From: a virus
DNA: 64,000 nt
IMG/VR virus record: IMGVR_UViG_3300035670_000008
Location: 124,001-188,000 of that record
Reading direction: 5' to 3' (one strand)
The translations under genes and the position numbers were made by a program. Below are positions 44,556 through 54,372 of the stretch, piece after piece. How positions within the stretch are numbered: position 1 is the first letter of the stretch; the number at the start of each line of letters is the position of its first letter. Below the pieces are notes generated by a model. The model searched no databases. It had not been told where the DNA came from and saw nothing but the letters and a program-made list of their open reading frames with translations.

Positions 44556-47132
44556 ATGTTTGACTTAGATAATCGAAAGTTTCTAGAACTATCGCCCCTG
44601 TCCTACCATGAGGTGCTGTTAACCCACGCTGGGCAGATGGATTTATCTATAGCGGACTGCCTGTTCTTGGATTGGGACTTAACCACATTTGACCCTGACC
44701 TACCAGCTCGTTCAGTTACCTACGCTTACTTTAAGCAGCCCAACCAAGCAATCAAAATAGATTATGCACCCTACAAAACAAACCTACGTTTGTCTCAGCC
44801 CGTTCGTCTATCCAGCAAAGCTCGGTTAAGCTCCTCTGTAGCCGCAGAGAACTATATTGTCGTCACGAACGCCGATGAGTCAGAGGTAGAGACCCGCTAC
44901 GCTGTCTACCGTGAGCCAGAAGACTATAATCTCTTTACCTACAGCCGTCGTACCTCAATCGCCAGCGGGGTAGCTGAGTACATCTATCGAGATACTCAGA
45001 CTGCTGAGGGTTTATTAACCTTAAAGACGATTAATAAGTTGCCCATCAGCAAAGCCTACACTTACCTACTTAATGACGTTACAGCAGCAACTTATACTCA
45101 AGGCGCGCGGTACCAGGCATTATCTAAGCTTTACCAATCTGACGTTAGAGATGGGTTAGTCCCCAGCAGCAAAGTCCATGTTGATATGGGCTACAAGAAC
45201 CCAGCTAACGTCGCCTGGGCGCTCTTCTACGCCTGCGCGGCTCAAGCAGACTTATATGTCCTTTTAATCCTACGGGGTTTGGTGGAAGAAGCTTTTCGGC
45301 GTGGCTACATCATTCGATTGGCAGAAGGGGAAATCGATATTAACCCAAACGCCTACTGGGGCTTTGAGCCTAGTTTTCTGCCCGGAGCCGCACAAGATGA
45401 CTCTTTAAGAATCATCTCTGATAACGCCCTCCTAGGTTGGTCAGTCTGTTGCGCCATCCGTTATCTACAAGACCGGCGACCGTTAGATTCAAATTTAATC
45501 ATCGGGAAATATACAGACTTTGACGTGGCTTTAAAACAGTTCGTAAAGTCCATTGGCTTTCTTTGTGCCTACGCGGTATCCCCCGTTATCTGGTGGTCTT
45601 GCGAGCGATTTGAGTCCGGTGCTTTTAACTACGAGGCGGTCTCTCTTAAGGCGTCTTATTTAACTGATATCTTCCTTAACGAGCTGCTTCAGATAACCTA
45701 CGAGCCATTTATTCACAGCCAAGCCGCCCGGCTGCACGAAACGATTAGCTACAGCCCGGATGACTTAACAAACGGCTTTTATACTGGGTTTGTAGACAAC
45801 TCTCCTGATGCCCAAGTCTATCGTCTGTATTGGTATTGGAAGTATAACGAGCAGGTTCTGTCAGACCTTCTTGCTGAGTATATTCCCGGCGGGGTTAATG
45901 ACTCCTACATTGCTTATTTATATTTAGCCACAGGGGAGACCCTCCCAGATTGGTTAGAGACTTTCTTAGATAGTAAACAGGATGTTATCTCCCCTGAGGA
46001 AGTAGACTCCCTTTACGACCTAGACTCACTTAGTTACCTGCCACTCTGTACTGGTGTGAGGGAGTATGCGATTAAAAGCTCTACTAACTTCTACTACTAT
46101 GCTCACGAAGCTTCAGCCAAGGTTAGTTATTTACTGAGCGAGCTACGGCGGCTTTGGCCGGTAGGTTCTCAGTGGACTAACCTAGAGACGCTAATGACGG
46201 TCACCAGCGTCTTAGGGTCGATGCTCTACGCTGAAGCTAGTCTTTACTACGACTTCTACCTTCTGTATTTTCTAATCCGAGACGGATTATCGTTAGACCG
46301 TGCTCAAGGTGATCAAGCCTACGCGTGGGTGGACTTATTCCTAAGACCCAAGTCGATGACGACAGATAAGTTCATTGCCGCCTTGGTATACGACTACTTA
46401 AATCGAGAGATTAATACCCACTCAGACCTGGAAGTGTTCCTGAGGGAATTCTTTAACCGACCGGAGTTAACGCTTAGCCATCCAACACCAAAACCCTACT
46501 CAGTCCTTAAAGACCCTTATCTAGTAGAGGATGACTTCTGGAACTACACTGCCGAGGTTAATGAGTTTAATACCTCGTACTTTACCGAGGTTGAAAACCG
46601 CTCTATTATTCACAAGCCCGGCTCGATTGTAGACACCTCAGAACTTTATACAATCGATACAGACGACCGAGTGAATGCCTATGGTGGTTATGTCGAGCGG
46701 GTCGTCCCAGGCTTTCCCTACCGTAATTGCTTAGTGAGCTTCAATACCTTTAACTGCTCTGATACCATCCCGGTTAACTCTGAGTATTACGATATGCCGG
46801 TAACGGAGCGGCTTATGTACCGACCTTACCTATCAATCTCTGACCCAGACGCGCCTGAATGTAGCTACGACTATTGGTACAACCCAGACCTGTATGTTCT
46901 AGACGGGCCTTCAATGCTGAAGCCGTTAGACCTGTACGTCCCCAAATCCACCATCGACCTTAATGGCCCTCTCTGTCCGTATTTAACAGAGGTGCTCCAT
47001 AGCACAATGCCCGCCGGGCTTAGCTATAAAGTCTTAGCGACTAATTACTATATTGAAGTTAGGAACAAAGTCGTTACCGACATCTGGTTCTTTGACGACG
47101 CCGACGTATTGGAAAACACCGTCTTTACATAA
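44556..47132 (+). CDS. Large helical tail or baseplate protein (858 aa)
   Basis: The frame opens with TTG at 44532, but ATG at 44556 gives the same tight spacing to the upstream stop as the other operon genes and is preferred. The protein is unusually rich in Tyr, Leu and Trp with many amphipathic helices (for example VAWALFYACAAQADLYVLL; LLGWSVCCAIRYLQDRRP), and the C-terminal 150 residues are beta and Pro/Tyr-rich. Repeated helix pairs, with conserved-looking aromatic residues, recall six-hairpin (alpha/alpha) barrel proteins such as some glycoside hydrolases, but no catalytic Glu/Asp pair can be assigned. In P2 and Mu the tail protein I follows J, and this protein is at that place, far larger. 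Function unknown. Confidence 0.65.
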   Translation: MFDLDNRKFLELSPLSYHEVLLTHAGQMDLSIADCLFLDWDLTTFDPDLPARSVTYAYFKQPNQAIKIDYAPYKTNLRLSQPVRLSSKARLSSSVAAENYIVVTNADESEVETRYAVYREPEDYNLFTYSRRTSIASGVAEYIYRDTQTAEGLLTLKTINKLPISKAYTYLLNDVTAATYTQGARYQALSKLYQSDVRDGLVPSSKVHVDMGYKNPANVAWALFYACAAQADLYVLLILRGLVEEAFRRGYIIRLAEGEIDINPNAYWGFEPSFLPGAAQDDSLRIISDNALLGWSVCCAIRYLQDRRPLDSNLIIGKYTDFDVALKQFVKSIGFLCAYAVSPVIWWSCERFESGAFNYEAVSLKASYLTDIFLNELLQITYEPFIHSQAARLHETISYSPDDLTNGFYTGFVDNSPDAQVYRLYWYWKYNEQVLSDLLAEYIPGGVNDSYIAYLYLATGETLPDWLETFLDSKQDVISPEEVDSLYDLDSLSYLPLCTGVREYAIKSSTNFYYYAHEASAKVSYLLSELRRLWPVGSQWTNLETLMTVTSVLGSMLYAEASLYYDFYLLYFLIRDGLSLDRAQGDQAYAWVDLFLRPKSMTTDKFIAALVYDYLNREINTHSDLEVFLREFFNRPELTLSHPTPKPYSVLKDPYLVEDDFWNYTAEVNEFNTSYFTEVENRSIIHKPGSIVDTSELYTIDTDDRVNAYGGYVERVVPGFPYRNCLVSFNTFNCSDTIPVNSEYYDMPVTERLMYRPYLSISDPDAPECSYDYWYNPDLYVLDGPSMLKPLDLYVPKSTIDLNGPLCPYLTEVLHSTMPAGLSYKVLATNYYIEVRNKVVTDIWFFDDADVLENTVFT

Positions 47133-47135
47133 ACT

Positions 47136-50100
47136 ATGACTGTATCAGAAGACTACGAAGCGTTAAGAATACCAGTATTAGAAGGTATTAACGATGACCC
47201 CCAAGAGCCTAACTATTTAGACAACGGGCGGGGGTGTAATGGTTCTTACTATGTGCAACGCTACAACGCACTGATTGATATTCTTAAGACGATTCCTGAA
47301 GGCCCTCCAGGTATCCAAGGGGAGCAGGGTATCCAAGGGGAGCAGGGTATCCAAGGTATTCAAGGTGAAGTTGGGCCAGAAGGCCCGCAAGGGGAGCAGG
47401 GTATAGCCGGTATTACTTGGCGAACCGGAGATGGTGCCCCGGATGACTCCTTGGGAGTAGACAACGACTTGTATTTAGACTTGTTAACTGGGGATGTTTA
47501 CAAGCGAATTAGCGGGGTTTACTACATCGTTCTTAATCTTATCGGGCCGGCTGGCCCAGAAGGGCCCCAAGGCGACCCTGGGTTAGACGGCTTGGATGGG
47601 ATTGATGGCGCCACCATTCGCGTGGGTACCACCACTCCCGATAATGCTTTAGGGGAGAACGGGGATTACTATATTGTTTCTACGTCAGGTGACTTACATT
47701 TTAAGGACGGGGGTGCTTACTCAGTTGTAGCTAATCTGAGGGGGCCTCAAGGCGTTCAAGGTATCCAAGGGGAGCAGGGTGTCCAAGGCGAGCCTGGAAC
47801 TTCTATTACGGTCGTCGGAACGCTTACGGACGTAGGCGACCTTCCAGTAAGCTCTACGATCGGCAGCACCTACTTAGTTGGTGGAGAAGGCGGCGACCTT
47901 TATGTCTGGAGTGAAAACAGCACTTGGGTAAACCTAGGCCCGTTCCAAGGACCGCAAGGTATACAAGGTGAGCAGGGTATACAAGGTATACAAGGTGAGC
48001 AGGGTATACAAGGTGAGCAGGGTATACAAGGTGAGCAAGGTCCTTCTGGAAACGTTTGGCGAAGCGGGCCTACCAACCCCTCTAATGACACTGGAGTAGA
48101 TAACGACTACTACGTTAATACCACCAGCGGGGACGTCTTTAAGCGTATTGCTGGCACCTACGTTCTACAAGGCAACATTAAAGGGCCTATTGGCGACCCT
48201 GGCCCCCAAGGTGACCCTGGCGACCAAGGACCCCAAGGCCCCATCGGGGTAGCAGGAACTGTTTGGCGGAGTGCGGCTGGCGCTCCTAGTAATACCTTAG
48301 GAGTTGATGGCGACTACTATTTGAATACTTCTACCGGAGAAGTTTTAAGACGAACATCCGGTGTTTATGTATCACAAGGTAACATTAAAGGCCCTGTCGG
48401 CGACCAGGGTGTTCAAGGGCCTGAAGGTGTCGCTGGCCCTCAAGGCAACACTGGTATTCAAGGGCCAACCGGGCCTGCCGGGGATAAAGCCGGGGTCAAA
48501 TATTACTACTCGTCTACCACAACAGATGCAGACCCCGGAAACGGAACGTTTCGCTTTAGCTCTACTACCTTAGGAGCAATTACCTACCTTTATATTGACA
48601 ACGCAGACTTTAATAATACTAACCAGACGCCTTGGTACAACGCCTGGGACGACTCTACCTCTACTATCAAAGGCCAGCTTTATATTACAGGTAACACTGG
48701 CGGTAGCGCGGCAATGGCAGTGTTTAATATCACTGGGGATGTTATTATCTCCTCTGGTTACTACAAAGTTCCAGTTTTAAACGTCACCGGTACTCTACCC
48801 GCTAATGGGGAGGTCTGCACGATTACTTTTGTACCTGCAGGCTACAAAGGCGACCAAGGTATTCAAGGTATTCAAGGTATTCAGGGAGAGACAGGCACTC
48901 AAGGGCTCCAAGGTAATCCGGGGGATAACGGAGCTACCGGCCCAGCTGGCCCAACAGGAGATAAAGGGGGTATTAAATATGTCTACTCCACGACGACCAC
49001 AGACGCTGACCCTGGCAGTGGAATATTCCGGCTGAACAATTCGACGGTGAGTAGCGTCACCTTTATTTATATTGATAACGTTGACTCAGGTGGGGTCTCC
49101 CGAACAAACTGGTATGACACCTGGGACGACTCAACTTCCACAACCAAAGGGCAGCTCTACATTGCGGCTAACTCATCTAGTAACGCAACTCAATTGGTCT
49201 ATAACGTTACTGCGATTACTGTAGCTAGTGGTTACTACAAGATAGCCGTCAGCTACGTTAGTGGGGTTAACACTTTATCGAATAGCGACGCTTGTACTTT
49301 AACCTTTGTGCCTACTGGAGCAAAAGGAGACCCGGGCCCCCAAGGGACTCAAGGGATTGACGGCCCTCCTGGTGACGGCGGTTACCGAGTTGGTCTACGG
49401 TATAACTTTTCTACTACGACTAACGCGACCGGAATCGCAGCGGGAACGATTCGGTACAACAGCTCAACAGTAAGCTCTGTAACAGTACTGTTCATTGCTA
49501 ATACCGACGTTATGGGGCTTACCCAGAATACTTGGTTAGCGGGGTTAGACGACTCTACAAACACTGGGAACCGGGGTCTCATCACCATCATGGGAGCCGA
49601 CCCGACTAGCGCTACCGCGACGGTTTTCAAGGTAACAGGTTCAGCTACTGTTTTCTCTACCTACACTTCTGTCGTAGTTACTTACGTTTCTGGAACTCGA
49701 CCGGCGGACTCGCATGCTTTAGCCGTTCAGTTCAGCCCCTCTGGGGATCTTGGTCCGGTGGGCCCAGCTGGTGACGACGGAGCTACTGGCCCTGAGGGCC
49801 CTGCCGGCCCGGCAGGAACTACTGGCGCCACCGGGGCTGACGGCGGCTGGCAGAGTGCTCAAACGATAACTACCTTCACAGCTAGCGGTAACTTAACATC
49901 TTCCCACGTTGGGCATTTAGTAAGAAGTAACACGGCTTCAAACATTACATTAACCATTACTCAATTCACCCCAACTACAGGGGTTCATATTGACTTAATG
50001 CGTTATGGCACCGGCGGGCTGACGATTGCAGCTGCGTCCGGGGTAACAATTCGGAGTGTAGCTAGCTATAGAGGACTTAACTTCCAGTATTCCTGTGCGT

Positions 50101-50156
50101 CTTTAGTCCACTTAGGAAGTAACGAATGGTTATTGGCGGGAGACCTTAAAGCGTAG
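47136..50156 (+). CDS. Collagen-like tail fibre protein (1006 aa)
   Basis: ATG at 47136. The protein alternates Gly-X-Y blocks (nine stretches; [20 protein letters not shown] near residue 57; others near 140, 205, 270, 350, 420, 570, 730 and 870) with non-collagen modules. A short module of about 45 residues ([20 protein letters not shown] type) occurs four times in the first half. A longer beta module ([20 protein letters not shown] type, about 120 residues) occurs three times (starts near 450, 610 and 750). The C-terminal domain is beta-rich. Gly-X-Y trimers form the stiff shaft and the modules the knobs of a trimeric receptor-binding or side fibre. The DNA shows tandem repeats inside the collagen blocks. 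Confidence 0.82.
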   Translation: MTVSEDYEALRIPVLEGINDDPQEPNYLDNGRGCNGSYYVQRYNALIDILKTIPEGPPGIQGEQGIQGEQGIQGIQGEVGPEGPQGEQGIAGITWRTGDGAPDDSLGVDNDLYLDLLTGDVYKRISGVYYIVLNLIGPAGPEGPQGDPGLDGLDGIDGATIRVGTTTPDNALGENGDYYIVSTSGDLHFKDGGAYSVVANLRGPQGVQGIQGEQGVQGEPGTSITVVGTLTDVGDLPVSSTIGSTYLVGGEGGDLYVWSENSTWVNLGPFQGPQGIQGEQGIQGIQGEQGIQGEQGIQGEQGPSGNVWRSGPTNPSNDTGVDNDYYVNTTSGDVFKRIAGTYVLQGNIKGPIGDPGPQGDPGDQGPQGPIGVAGTVWRSAAGAPSNTLGVDGDYYLNTSTGEVLRRTSGVYVSQGNIKGPVGDQGVQGPEGVAGPQGNTGIQGPTGPAGDKAGVKYYYSSTTTDADPGNGTFRFSSTTLGAITYLYIDNADFNNTNQTPWYNAWDDSTSTIKGQLYITGNTGGSAAMAVFNITGDVIISSGYYKVPVLNVTGTLPANGEVCTITFVPAGYKGDQGIQGIQGIQGETGTQGLQGNPGDNGATGPAGPTGDKGGIKYVYSTTTTDADPGSGIFRLNNSTVSSVTFIYIDNVDSGGVSRTNWYDTWDDSTSTTKGQLYIAANSSSNATQLVYNVTAITVASGYYKIAVSYVSGVNTLSNSDACTLTFVPTGAKGDPGPQGTQGIDGPPGDGGYRVGLRYNFSTTTNATGIAAGTIRYNSSTVSSVTVLFIANTDVMGLTQNTWLAGLDDSTNTGNRGLITIMGADPTSATATVFKVTGSATVFSTYTSVVVTYVSGTRPADSHALAVQFSPSGDLGPVGPAGDDGATGPEGPAGPAGTTGATGADGGWQSAQTITTFTASGNLTSSHVGHLVRSNTASNITLTITQFTPTTGVHIDLMRYGTGGLTIAAASGVTIRSVASYRGLNFQYSCASLVHLGSNEWLLAGDLKA
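47310..47366 (+). repeat. Tandem repeat in collagen-like segment
   Basis: The 18-base unit GGTATCCAAGGGGAGCAG occurs in tandem with small variations (GGTATTCAAGG), encoding Gly-Ile-Gln-Gly-Glu-Gln. It lies inside the fibre gene, so length changes by slippage would keep the frame while altering shaft length. Confidence 0.7.
47958..48040 (+). repeat. Second tandem repeat in collagen-like segment
   Basis: GGTATACAAGGTGAGCAG and the shorter form GGTATACAA repeat four to five times. The unit encodes the same Gly-Ile-Gln-Gly-Glu-Gln triplets as the first tract but with different codons (ATA, GGT), which indicates separate origin or expansion of the two tracts. Confidence 0.7.
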
Positions 50157-50159
50157 ACT

Positions 50160-51083
50160 ATGCCGTACTCTATCGGGTTTCACAAATTTAATCCCCCTTA
50201 CTGGACACCACAAGGTGTTTACAGTGAATCGGGAGCTATCAGTCTGTGGTTGTCTGGAAATACAGCTGACAACTATCAGGGAGCGTTGCCAACGACCATT
50301 ACTAAAGATGGGGCCAATTATGTTTCTGCTTGGTCGAGTAGCTGGGGTGCAGCATTAACAAATGCAGGCGGGACTTCTGTAAAACCATACGTTGTAGGCG
50401 GCAATAAATATATAACTTTTCCTAACAACACATTCCTAAACGTAGGGCAGGAGATAGTTATTAACCCCTTGACGACGTCTAGCCCAGCGAATGATATCGT
50501 CGCCTTCTTTTTAGTAATTAGCATAAACGCGGCGTACTTTGGATACAACAAAAGTTGGTCGTTGCTTACTTCGTATAACCCTGCCGACCCGAATTACTTC
50601 CATTCATTTGTGTACCTACAATCCGACTCGACCGACCGGTTCTGGTTTGGTCAACGGGCTCAGACATCGACAGCCTCTGGGCAGAATATTCAGAGTCAGA
50701 TGTATAGTTCTTCTTTGATATTCAATGACAAATACACTCTTATTACCGGCTTTATTAATAACGATAGCTCTACTTTCCAAGCGTCATCCTATTTCTATAA
50801 CGTTGACGGCTATGGAAATCTAGTAAGTCAGACTACCAACATTACAGGAATATCTTCAGCTAACTACAGTAACCTGACTGCTACTACTTTAAACACCATT
50901 CCTGGTGGGGACGCAACCACGCTGGGGTTAACTGGCTACTTTAACTGCCACGAACTATTACTGGCTGACCTAACCTACTCCTCTAATTTATTCACAAAGA
51001 TAGAAGGGTCTATGGCTTGGAAGTACGGTATTCCTTTACCTAATACTCACCCCTACTATAGCTCTGCTCCTTTACTTGTTTAA
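50160..51083 (+). CDS. Lectin-like (LamG/concanavalin-type) receptor-binding candidate (307 aa)
   Basis: ATG at 50160, 3 bases after the fibre gene. The N-terminus (SLWLSGNTADNY) and C-terminus (KIEGSMAWKYGIPLPNTHPY) show the end-motif pair common in concanavalin-A-like/LamG jelly-roll domains of secreted and phage tail proteins. The middle is almost wholly beta, Ser/Asn/Tyr-rich, with few charged residues. I infer carbohydrate binding, probably at the distal part of the fibre or on the baseplate, because it directly follows the collagen-like fibre. No catalytic acid is assigned. An enzymatic role on host polysaccharide is less likely but not excluded. Confidence 0.65.
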   Translation: MPYSIGFHKFNPPYWTPQGVYSESGAISLWLSGNTADNYQGALPTTITKDGANYVSAWSSSWGAALTNAGGTSVKPYVVGGNKYITFPNNTFLNVGQEIVINPLTTSSPANDIVAFFLVISINAAYFGYNKSWSLLTSYNPADPNYFHSFVYLQSDSTDRFWFGQRAQTSTASGQNIQSQMYSSSLIFNDKYTLITGFINNDSSTFQASSYFYNVDGYGNLVSQTTNITGISSANYSNLTATTLNTIPGGDATTLGLTGYFNCHELLLADLTYSSNLFTKIEGSMAWKYGIPLPNTHPYYSSAPLLV

Positions 51084-51088
51084 TTATT

Positions 51089-51895
51089 ATGACTGTATCT
51101 CCGATTGTTATACTAGGTGACCAATTTACAGGGAGTGGCTCCGACGACACCACCCAAAGCTTCCGTAAGTATAATAGCCATATACACTCCGTCGTCCGGG
51201 TGCCAGACTTTTTAGCCTACGACGTGGCTTTAGGAGATGAGGTATACCTCTATGATGTTAACGACAGATTAGTTGTAGATGAGATTACCGCCCCCACAAT
51301 TAGTTATCTATCTTCGTCGGAGCTGCGCATCTCAACGACGTTTAATCAGTCGTTGTCTAACACGGTTCTTTATGTTAAAGCGCCTAAGGAAGAACCTCAG
51401 AATGCTGTGTTAATCACCGGAGTTGATATTGAGCAAGGCTCGAATCTAATTCGATTTAACCCCGCGTCAGCTAATGGTTTTGCCAGCACTGCACAGATAA
51501 TCAGTCTATCCACCGACCAACACAACCACGTTTTTGCTATTCCTTCTGGTGTTGTGAATTATGAATATCCAGTGGTCTTTCCTTCTGCCAACAAGAGCTG
51601 GGTTAAGTCTTTATCTATCTCGCTTCACCATGGCACAGGTACTTTCCATTTGATAGCTAAGCGAGGAAGCACGGAACAGATACTAGCTAACATTGGAATC
51701 AACGACCCAGGCATTGTTTATAAGACCGACCTAACTGAGGACGAAATAGCTGACTCCTCTTTGGTATACCCTTCTGGATTGATGACAAAGGCCTTAGACG
51801 CCGATACTTATCTGAATTTCAAGGTTATTAGGACTGAACCTACCATGAGCTATGTTGTAGTTAGCATGTCCTTGGAAATACAGAAAGTAATATAA
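51089..51895 (+). CDS. Beta-rich putative fibre or baseplate protein (268 aa)
   Basis: ATG at 51089, 5 bases after the lectin-like gene. The protein is beta throughout, with His-rich patches (HIHSVV; DQHNHVF; LHHGTG) and Thr/Ser/Val strands. There is no transmembrane segment or recognisable family. The placement between lectin-like protein and terminase suggests the last component of the receptor-binding module. The stop at 51893-51895 is directly followed by the GTG start of the terminase, so translation is probably coupled. Function unknown. Confidence 0.65.
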   Translation: MTVSPIVILGDQFTGSGSDDTTQSFRKYNSHIHSVVRVPDFLAYDVALGDEVYLYDVNDRLVVDEITAPTISYLSSSELRISTTFNQSLSNTVLYVKAPKEEPQNAVLITGVDIEQGSNLIRFNPASANGFASTAQIISLSTDQHNHVFAIPSGVVNYEYPVVFPSANKSWVKSLSISLHHGTGTFHLIAKRGSTEQILANIGINDPGIVYKTDLTEDEIADSSLVYPSGLMTKALDADTYLNFKVIRTEPTMSYVVVSMSLEIQKVI

Positions 51896-53677
51896 GTGGC
51901 TTTAGCTGACGGCAATTTAGATTTCGAGGGGTTCTTTACAGGTCTAGCCCAAGACTTGGAGATGCAATTCTCTTCAAGTCTTGCGGCTACGAATATCATC
52001 GACTTCCTAGAGAACGAAGTGGATCAGGTCAGTTGGTTAGGTGAAGGTGGTAGTTTAACCCCGCAACAAATCACACTACTGAAGATATACGACGGGCTGG
52101 AGCTAGATGAAGAGGAGTTAGCTTTAGTTGAGGCTTGGAAAGCGCTAGACCGCACGACCTACGATTTTGAACTAGGCCCTCGCAGACGACAAGCCTTCGT
52201 TATGGAAGCAGGTAGAAATGCGTCTAAGACGTTTATAGGTTCTATCATTTTAGGATACGAGTGGTACAAGCTTTGTATGATGTCAAATCCCCAGGCGTTC
52301 TTCAGGATTGCGGCGTCCACTCTTATCTCCATTTACTGTTTAGCCCCGGCAGCTACCCAAACGAAGAAGACTATCTTTGGTCAATCGAGAGCCTTCCTTA
52401 ATTACATCCCCAAGATTAAACGTTTAATAGACAATAAGAGTATTATCGTCGGGGAAGAAGAAATCAAATATCCAGAGAAGCTACTGTACGTCTATGCCGG
52501 GAACAGTAAAGGTAGCACTCAGGTGGGAAGCCGTGTGATCCTAATGGTAATGGACGAGGTCGCCCGCTTTGAGTCTAAAGACGGAGACTCCAACGCATTA
52601 GAACTGTGGTCTAACGTGGGTGTGTCCGGGATTACCTTTGGTGAGCACGCCCGGCGGGTGGCCATCTCGTCTGCTTGGGAAGAAGGGGATGCTATCCAGA
52701 AGCTATGGAATGCTTCTAAGCTAGAGGATTCTTGGATCGGCTTCCGCTTCCGTACTTGGGATGTTAACCCCAAGATGGACAGGGATAACCCTATTATTGC
52801 AGCGGAGTATAACCTAGACGCTGCCCACGCCAAGCTTGAGTTTGAGGGTGACCGGTCGGCGAACGCCTACTCATTCTTCCACGAAACGGAGGTTCACCGG
52901 GCCTTCAGAGGTAGAGTTGAGTGCGACATCCAAAGGGTTGATTATGGGGATGACCTCATCCGGCTGAAGGTCAACTCGGTGGTACCCGCTACCTATTTAA
53001 CGTATATGCACCTCGACCCTGCTGTGGTGAGAGATGCCTATGCGATGGCGTTTGGCCATGGGACTACAGACTCAGATGGACGTAAGGTCGTTGTGATTGA
53101 CGGACTGGCCGCTTGGGAGCCGAAGCCTGGCCAAGCAGTAAGCTTACTCAACGTCTACGACATCATCTATGGGGTTCACACCCAACGTCCGCTGTATAAG
53201 GTTACTACAGACCATGCACAACAAGCTGAGACGATTCAACGGCTGCGGATGAATGGGTTGAACGCGAGTAGCATTTTCTTCTCCAATCGTATGCAGGTGG
53301 AGATATACGACGCTACTAGGAAGCTACTTCATGAGAACCGATTGATTTTACCTAAAGACTCTCCCTGGACGAACCTCCTTAAGCTAGAGATGATGACGGT
53401 TCAGTATGACCAACAAAAAGGTAAGATTTACCATAATGCGGACAGCTCGAAGGATTTAATTGACTGCGTATGTTCTGTGGTCTGGCATATTGCAGGCAAC
53501 CAAACAGGCACAGGTAACTCCGTTGTGGTCAACCGGAAGTCTAGACTAGGCAACAATCCTATTGACCGGTTTAGCCGTATAGAAGACGAAGACAGCTTCC
53601 AGACGAGCCGCCGAGAGTTGGTGTCTTCACTACGGAGCGGAGCGTCAGCCTCGTTGTTTGAAGAGTACGACTTCTAG
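51896..53677 (+). CDS. Terminase large subunit (593 aa)
   Basis: The start is GTG at 51896, immediately after the previous stop. The ATPase has a deviant Walker A (EAGRNASKTF, near residue 105), as in many phage terminases, with Walker B VILMVMDEVARF (near residue 213). The nuclease domain has a first Asp in MHLDPA, then HAQQAETIQRLR and a C-terminal Asp region KDLIDCV, as in RNase-H-fold terminases. The protein pumps DNA into the head through the portal and cuts concatemers. It lies about 31 kb from the portal gene, after the fibre genes, which is unusual; no small terminase is visible. A palindrome follows the stop. Confidence 0.88.
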   Translation: MALADGNLDFEGFFTGLAQDLEMQFSSSLAATNIIDFLENEVDQVSWLGEGGSLTPQQITLLKIYDGLELDEEELALVEAWKALDRTTYDFELGPRRRQAFVMEAGRNASKTFIGSIILGYEWYKLCMMSNPQAFFRIAASTLISIYCLAPAATQTKKTIFGQSRAFLNYIPKIKRLIDNKSIIVGEEEIKYPEKLLYVYAGNSKGSTQVGSRVILMVMDEVARFESKDGDSNALELWSNVGVSGITFGEHARRVAISSAWEEGDAIQKLWNASKLEDSWIGFRFRTWDVNPKMDRDNPIIAAEYNLDAAHAKLEFEGDRSANAYSFFHETEVHRAFRGRVECDIQRVDYGDDLIRLKVNSVVPATYLTYMHLDPAVVRDAYAMAFGHGTTDSDGRKVVVIDGLAAWEPKPGQAVSLLNVYDIIYGVHTQRPLYKVTTDHAQQAETIQRLRMNGLNASSIFFSNRMQVEIYDATRKLLHENRLILPKDSPWTNLLKLEMMTVQYDQQKGKIYHNADSSKDLIDCVCSVVWHIAGNQTGTGNSVVVNRKSRLGNNPIDRFSRIEDEDSFQTSRRELVSSLRSGASASLFEEYDF

Positions 53678-53688
53678 CCACTAGGTTA

Positions 53689-53702
53689 GAGGTAGCTACC
53701 TC
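53689..53702. other. 14-base palindrome after the terminase gene
   Basis: GAGGTAG followed by CTACCTC, a perfect palindrome centred on the frequent octamer GTAGCTAC, 11 bases after the terminase stop and 11 before the next start. It could fold as a small hairpin or be a protein binding site. No U-run follows, so a terminator function is not supported. Confidence 0.4.
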
Positions 53703-53713
53703 AGTACTAGACT

Positions 53714-54370
53714 ATGCCTAACGAGTCCAACCCTTATAGCCCTATACTACCGCCGCCGCAACCAAGTATTTGGCCTGCTACCTCTGAGGCTGAGATTCTT
53801 CAGACTGTCGAGACTCGATTAACCTATACACCGATTATTGTTCAGTTTGTACCCCCAATTCTTGACGCTGACAGTTCACCTTATACGGACAAACAACGTA
53901 AGCGTCGCTACGCCCTTAGAATTACTACGCCACCTAGCAACCGACCAGGAGAGTGGCAGTATATCCCTGACAGCTACTACTATGAAATCCCAGAGGACGG
54001 GCTGCTTAGATTGCAGCTGGTGCCTTCCGACCGGTATCTACCAATCGGGCGTTACGTTGTAGAATACTTCCGTATAGGTAAGCGGCTGCCCGTGTTGACC
54101 CAGCGGTGGATTGTTCCGAAGCCGCCGCCACTAGGCACCTTTGCATTTAACTACGAACTTCAACCACCGGTGTTACCAATAGATGTCTGGAAAGTCACTA
54201 GCGTCTCCGCAGGTACGGAGTGGGTATCTAACTACAATTCCCTGACTTGGGGTACACCTCCTGCTGTAGGAGAAGTTGTTAATGTCAAATATCAGCGAGC
54301 TCTCACTTTAGATAAACTTATAGACTACGGTATCAATAACTTTAAAGAAACGGATCGGGTGCGCTATTAA
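53714..54370 (+). CDS. Hypothetical beta-rich protein (218 aa)
   Basis: ATG at 53714. The N-terminal 35 residues are proline-rich (SPILPPPQPSIW), then the protein is mostly beta strands with Tyr, Arg and Pro (GEWQYIPDSYYYEIPEDG; LPIGRYVVEYFRIGK), with a second Pro-rich linker near residue 138. There is no catalytic or membrane motif. The sequence does not resemble a small terminase (no helix-turn-helix or coiled-coil organisation). It lies between the terminase and the second giant gene, 2 bases before the latter, so it could be a structural partner of that protein. Function unknown. Confidence 0.6.
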   Translation: MPNESNPYSPILPPPQPSIWPATSEAEILQTVETRLTYTPIIVQFVPPILDADSSPYTDKQRKRRYALRITTPPSNRPGEWQYIPDSYYYEIPEDGLLRLQLVPSDRYLPIGRYVVEYFRIGKRLPVLTQRWIVPKPPPLGTFAFNYELQPPVLPIDVWKVTSVSAGTEWVSNYNSLTWGTPPAVGEVVNVKYQRALTLDKLIDYGINNFKETDRVRY

Positions 54371-54372
54371 AC

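Noticed and set aside
47310-48040. Short tandem repeats as a CRISPR array
   Set aside because: The repeats are in-frame Gly-X-Y codons without spacers of constant length.
18098-54370. Reading the block as a contractile injection system or a tailocin
   Set aside because: Portal, prohead protease, major capsid protein and large terminase are present, so DNA packaging in a head is expected.
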